This document shows positions 6,555 to 6,793 of a stretch of 6,793 nt of DNA, piece by piece. Source of the stretch: an uncultured Bacteroides sp. (GTDB lineage: Bacteria > Bacteroidota > Bacteroidia > Bacteroidales > UBA11471). The notes beneath the pieces are model-generated. The model saw nothing but the letters and a program-made list of their open reading frames with translations, made no database searches and was not told where the DNA came from. The position numbers and the translations under genes are program-made. The stretch lies in NCBI GenBank assembly GCA_905210875.1, contig CAJLYN010000117.1:1-6793 (forward strand), read 5' to 3'. Position 1 is the first letter of the stretch. Each line of letters opens with the position of its first letter.

Positions 6555-6562
6555 TAAAGATA
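6555..6562 (-). promoter_or_regulatory. Probable promoter -7 element for the ybbR-like/coaE unit
   Basis: TATCTTTA (6562-6555) differs from TAnnTTTG only in the last base and lies 26 bases before the ATG, as for the other promoters in the window. I do not see a TTTG at the expected -33 distance. The terminator at 6698-6729 blocks transcription from upstream, so a promoter is needed in this gap. Confidence 0.45.
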
Positions 6563-6697
6563 CGGCTTTTCGATATAAGTCGATAGACTTGCTTCATTTT
6601 TTATTCCGACAAGATAAAATATCTCAGCCGGGCTTTCAGAATTATTCTATCCACAACTCCCGTACCACACTTTACAACGATTCCGCCTGTGGTTACT

Positions 6698-6729
6698 AAA
6701 AGAAAGAGCCGGTAATTTTTACCGGCTCT
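6698..6729 (-). terminator. Intrinsic terminator downstream of the gene at the right edge
   Basis: AGAGCCGGTAA (6705-6715) and TTACCGGCTCT (6719-6729) form a perfect 11-base stem with a tiny loop. On the minus strand it is followed by TTCTTTT, and it begins about 29 bases after the TAA of the edge gene. The plus strand also shows a T-rich tail (CCCTCTTTT), so it may work both ways. The gap 6565-6697 between it and the next promoter holds nothing I recognise. Confidence 0.88.
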
Positions 6730-6757
6730 CCCTCTTTTAATAACAAAATATCCGACT

Positions 6758-6793
6758 TTACTTGGCAGGTGTAGTATTAGCGGTATCGGCTGG
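6758..6793 (-). CDS. C-terminal end of an unidentified gene, cut by the window edge
   Basis: Only the last 11 codons and a TAA stop (6760-6758) are visible, reading PADTANTTPAK. The reality of the frame is supported by the terminator just downstream and the matching gene direction. The tail is low in complexity, rich in Ala, Thr and Pro, and looks like a flexible C-terminus. The protein family cannot be told. yajC is often found upstream of ybbR-like genes in this phylum and is one possibility, but nothing in the 11 residues proves it. Confidence 0.5.
   Translation of the reverse strand, partial: PADTANTTPAK

Noticed and set aside
1..6793. Possible defence island, mobile element or novel multi-gene system
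   Set aside because: All sizeable frames are accounted for by housekeeping or common conserved families. There are no transposases, integrases, nucleases, phage genes, CRISPR repeats or tRNA-linked junctions.

Overview
The window looks like an ordinary chromosomal segment of a member of the Bacteroidota, probably Bacteroidales. Three observations support this. Several genes are preceded by the distinctive Bacteroidota promoter element TAnnTTTG, with TTTG or a near match 19-23 bases upstream. Most starts lack a recognisable Shine-Dalgarno sequence. The gene content (a DUF5606 protein and a YbbR/CoaE pair) is typical of the phylum. I cannot name the genus from the sequence alone.

Layout from left to right. 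Bases 1-2113 (minus strand) hold nearly all of nrdD, the anaerobic class III ribonucleotide reductase. The window edge cuts it inside the C-terminal zinc site, just before the expected glycyl-radical loop. Its 5' leader (about 2114-2419) carries a well-conserved cobalamin (B12) riboswitch, with a good promoter immediately before it at 2423-2454. An AT-rich gap (about 2431-2702) separates this from a minus-strand diacylglycerol/lipid kinase gene (2703-3668). That gene diverges from a plus-strand six-helix DUF308/HdeD-like membrane protein gene (3835-4350), and a promoter for each sits between them. A strong hairpin at 4369-4400 ends the membrane protein gene and faces a convergent DUF5606 gene (4433-4843, minus), which has its own near-consensus promoter. 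Upstream of that lies a tight two-gene unit, minus strand: a YbbR/CdaR-like protein (5522-6529) followed after six bases by coaE, dephospho-CoA kinase (4937-5515). At the right edge a terminator (6698-6729) closes a gene of which only the last 11 codons are visible.

The genes are mostly housekeeping: deoxynucleotide synthesis without oxygen, phospholipid turnover, coenzyme A synthesis and envelope proteins. They do not form one pathway. The most interesting element is regulatory: a B12-sensing RNA in front of a B12-independent ribonucleotide reductase. The known logic would be to repress nrdD when B12 is plentiful and a B12-dependent class II enzyme can take over. Its expression platform has no obvious intrinsic terminator but holds a tandem 9-base repeat that could compete with the riboswitch's closing stem. 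I found no CRISPR array, insertion sequence, phage gene, tRNA or rRNA, and no convincing new multi-gene system.
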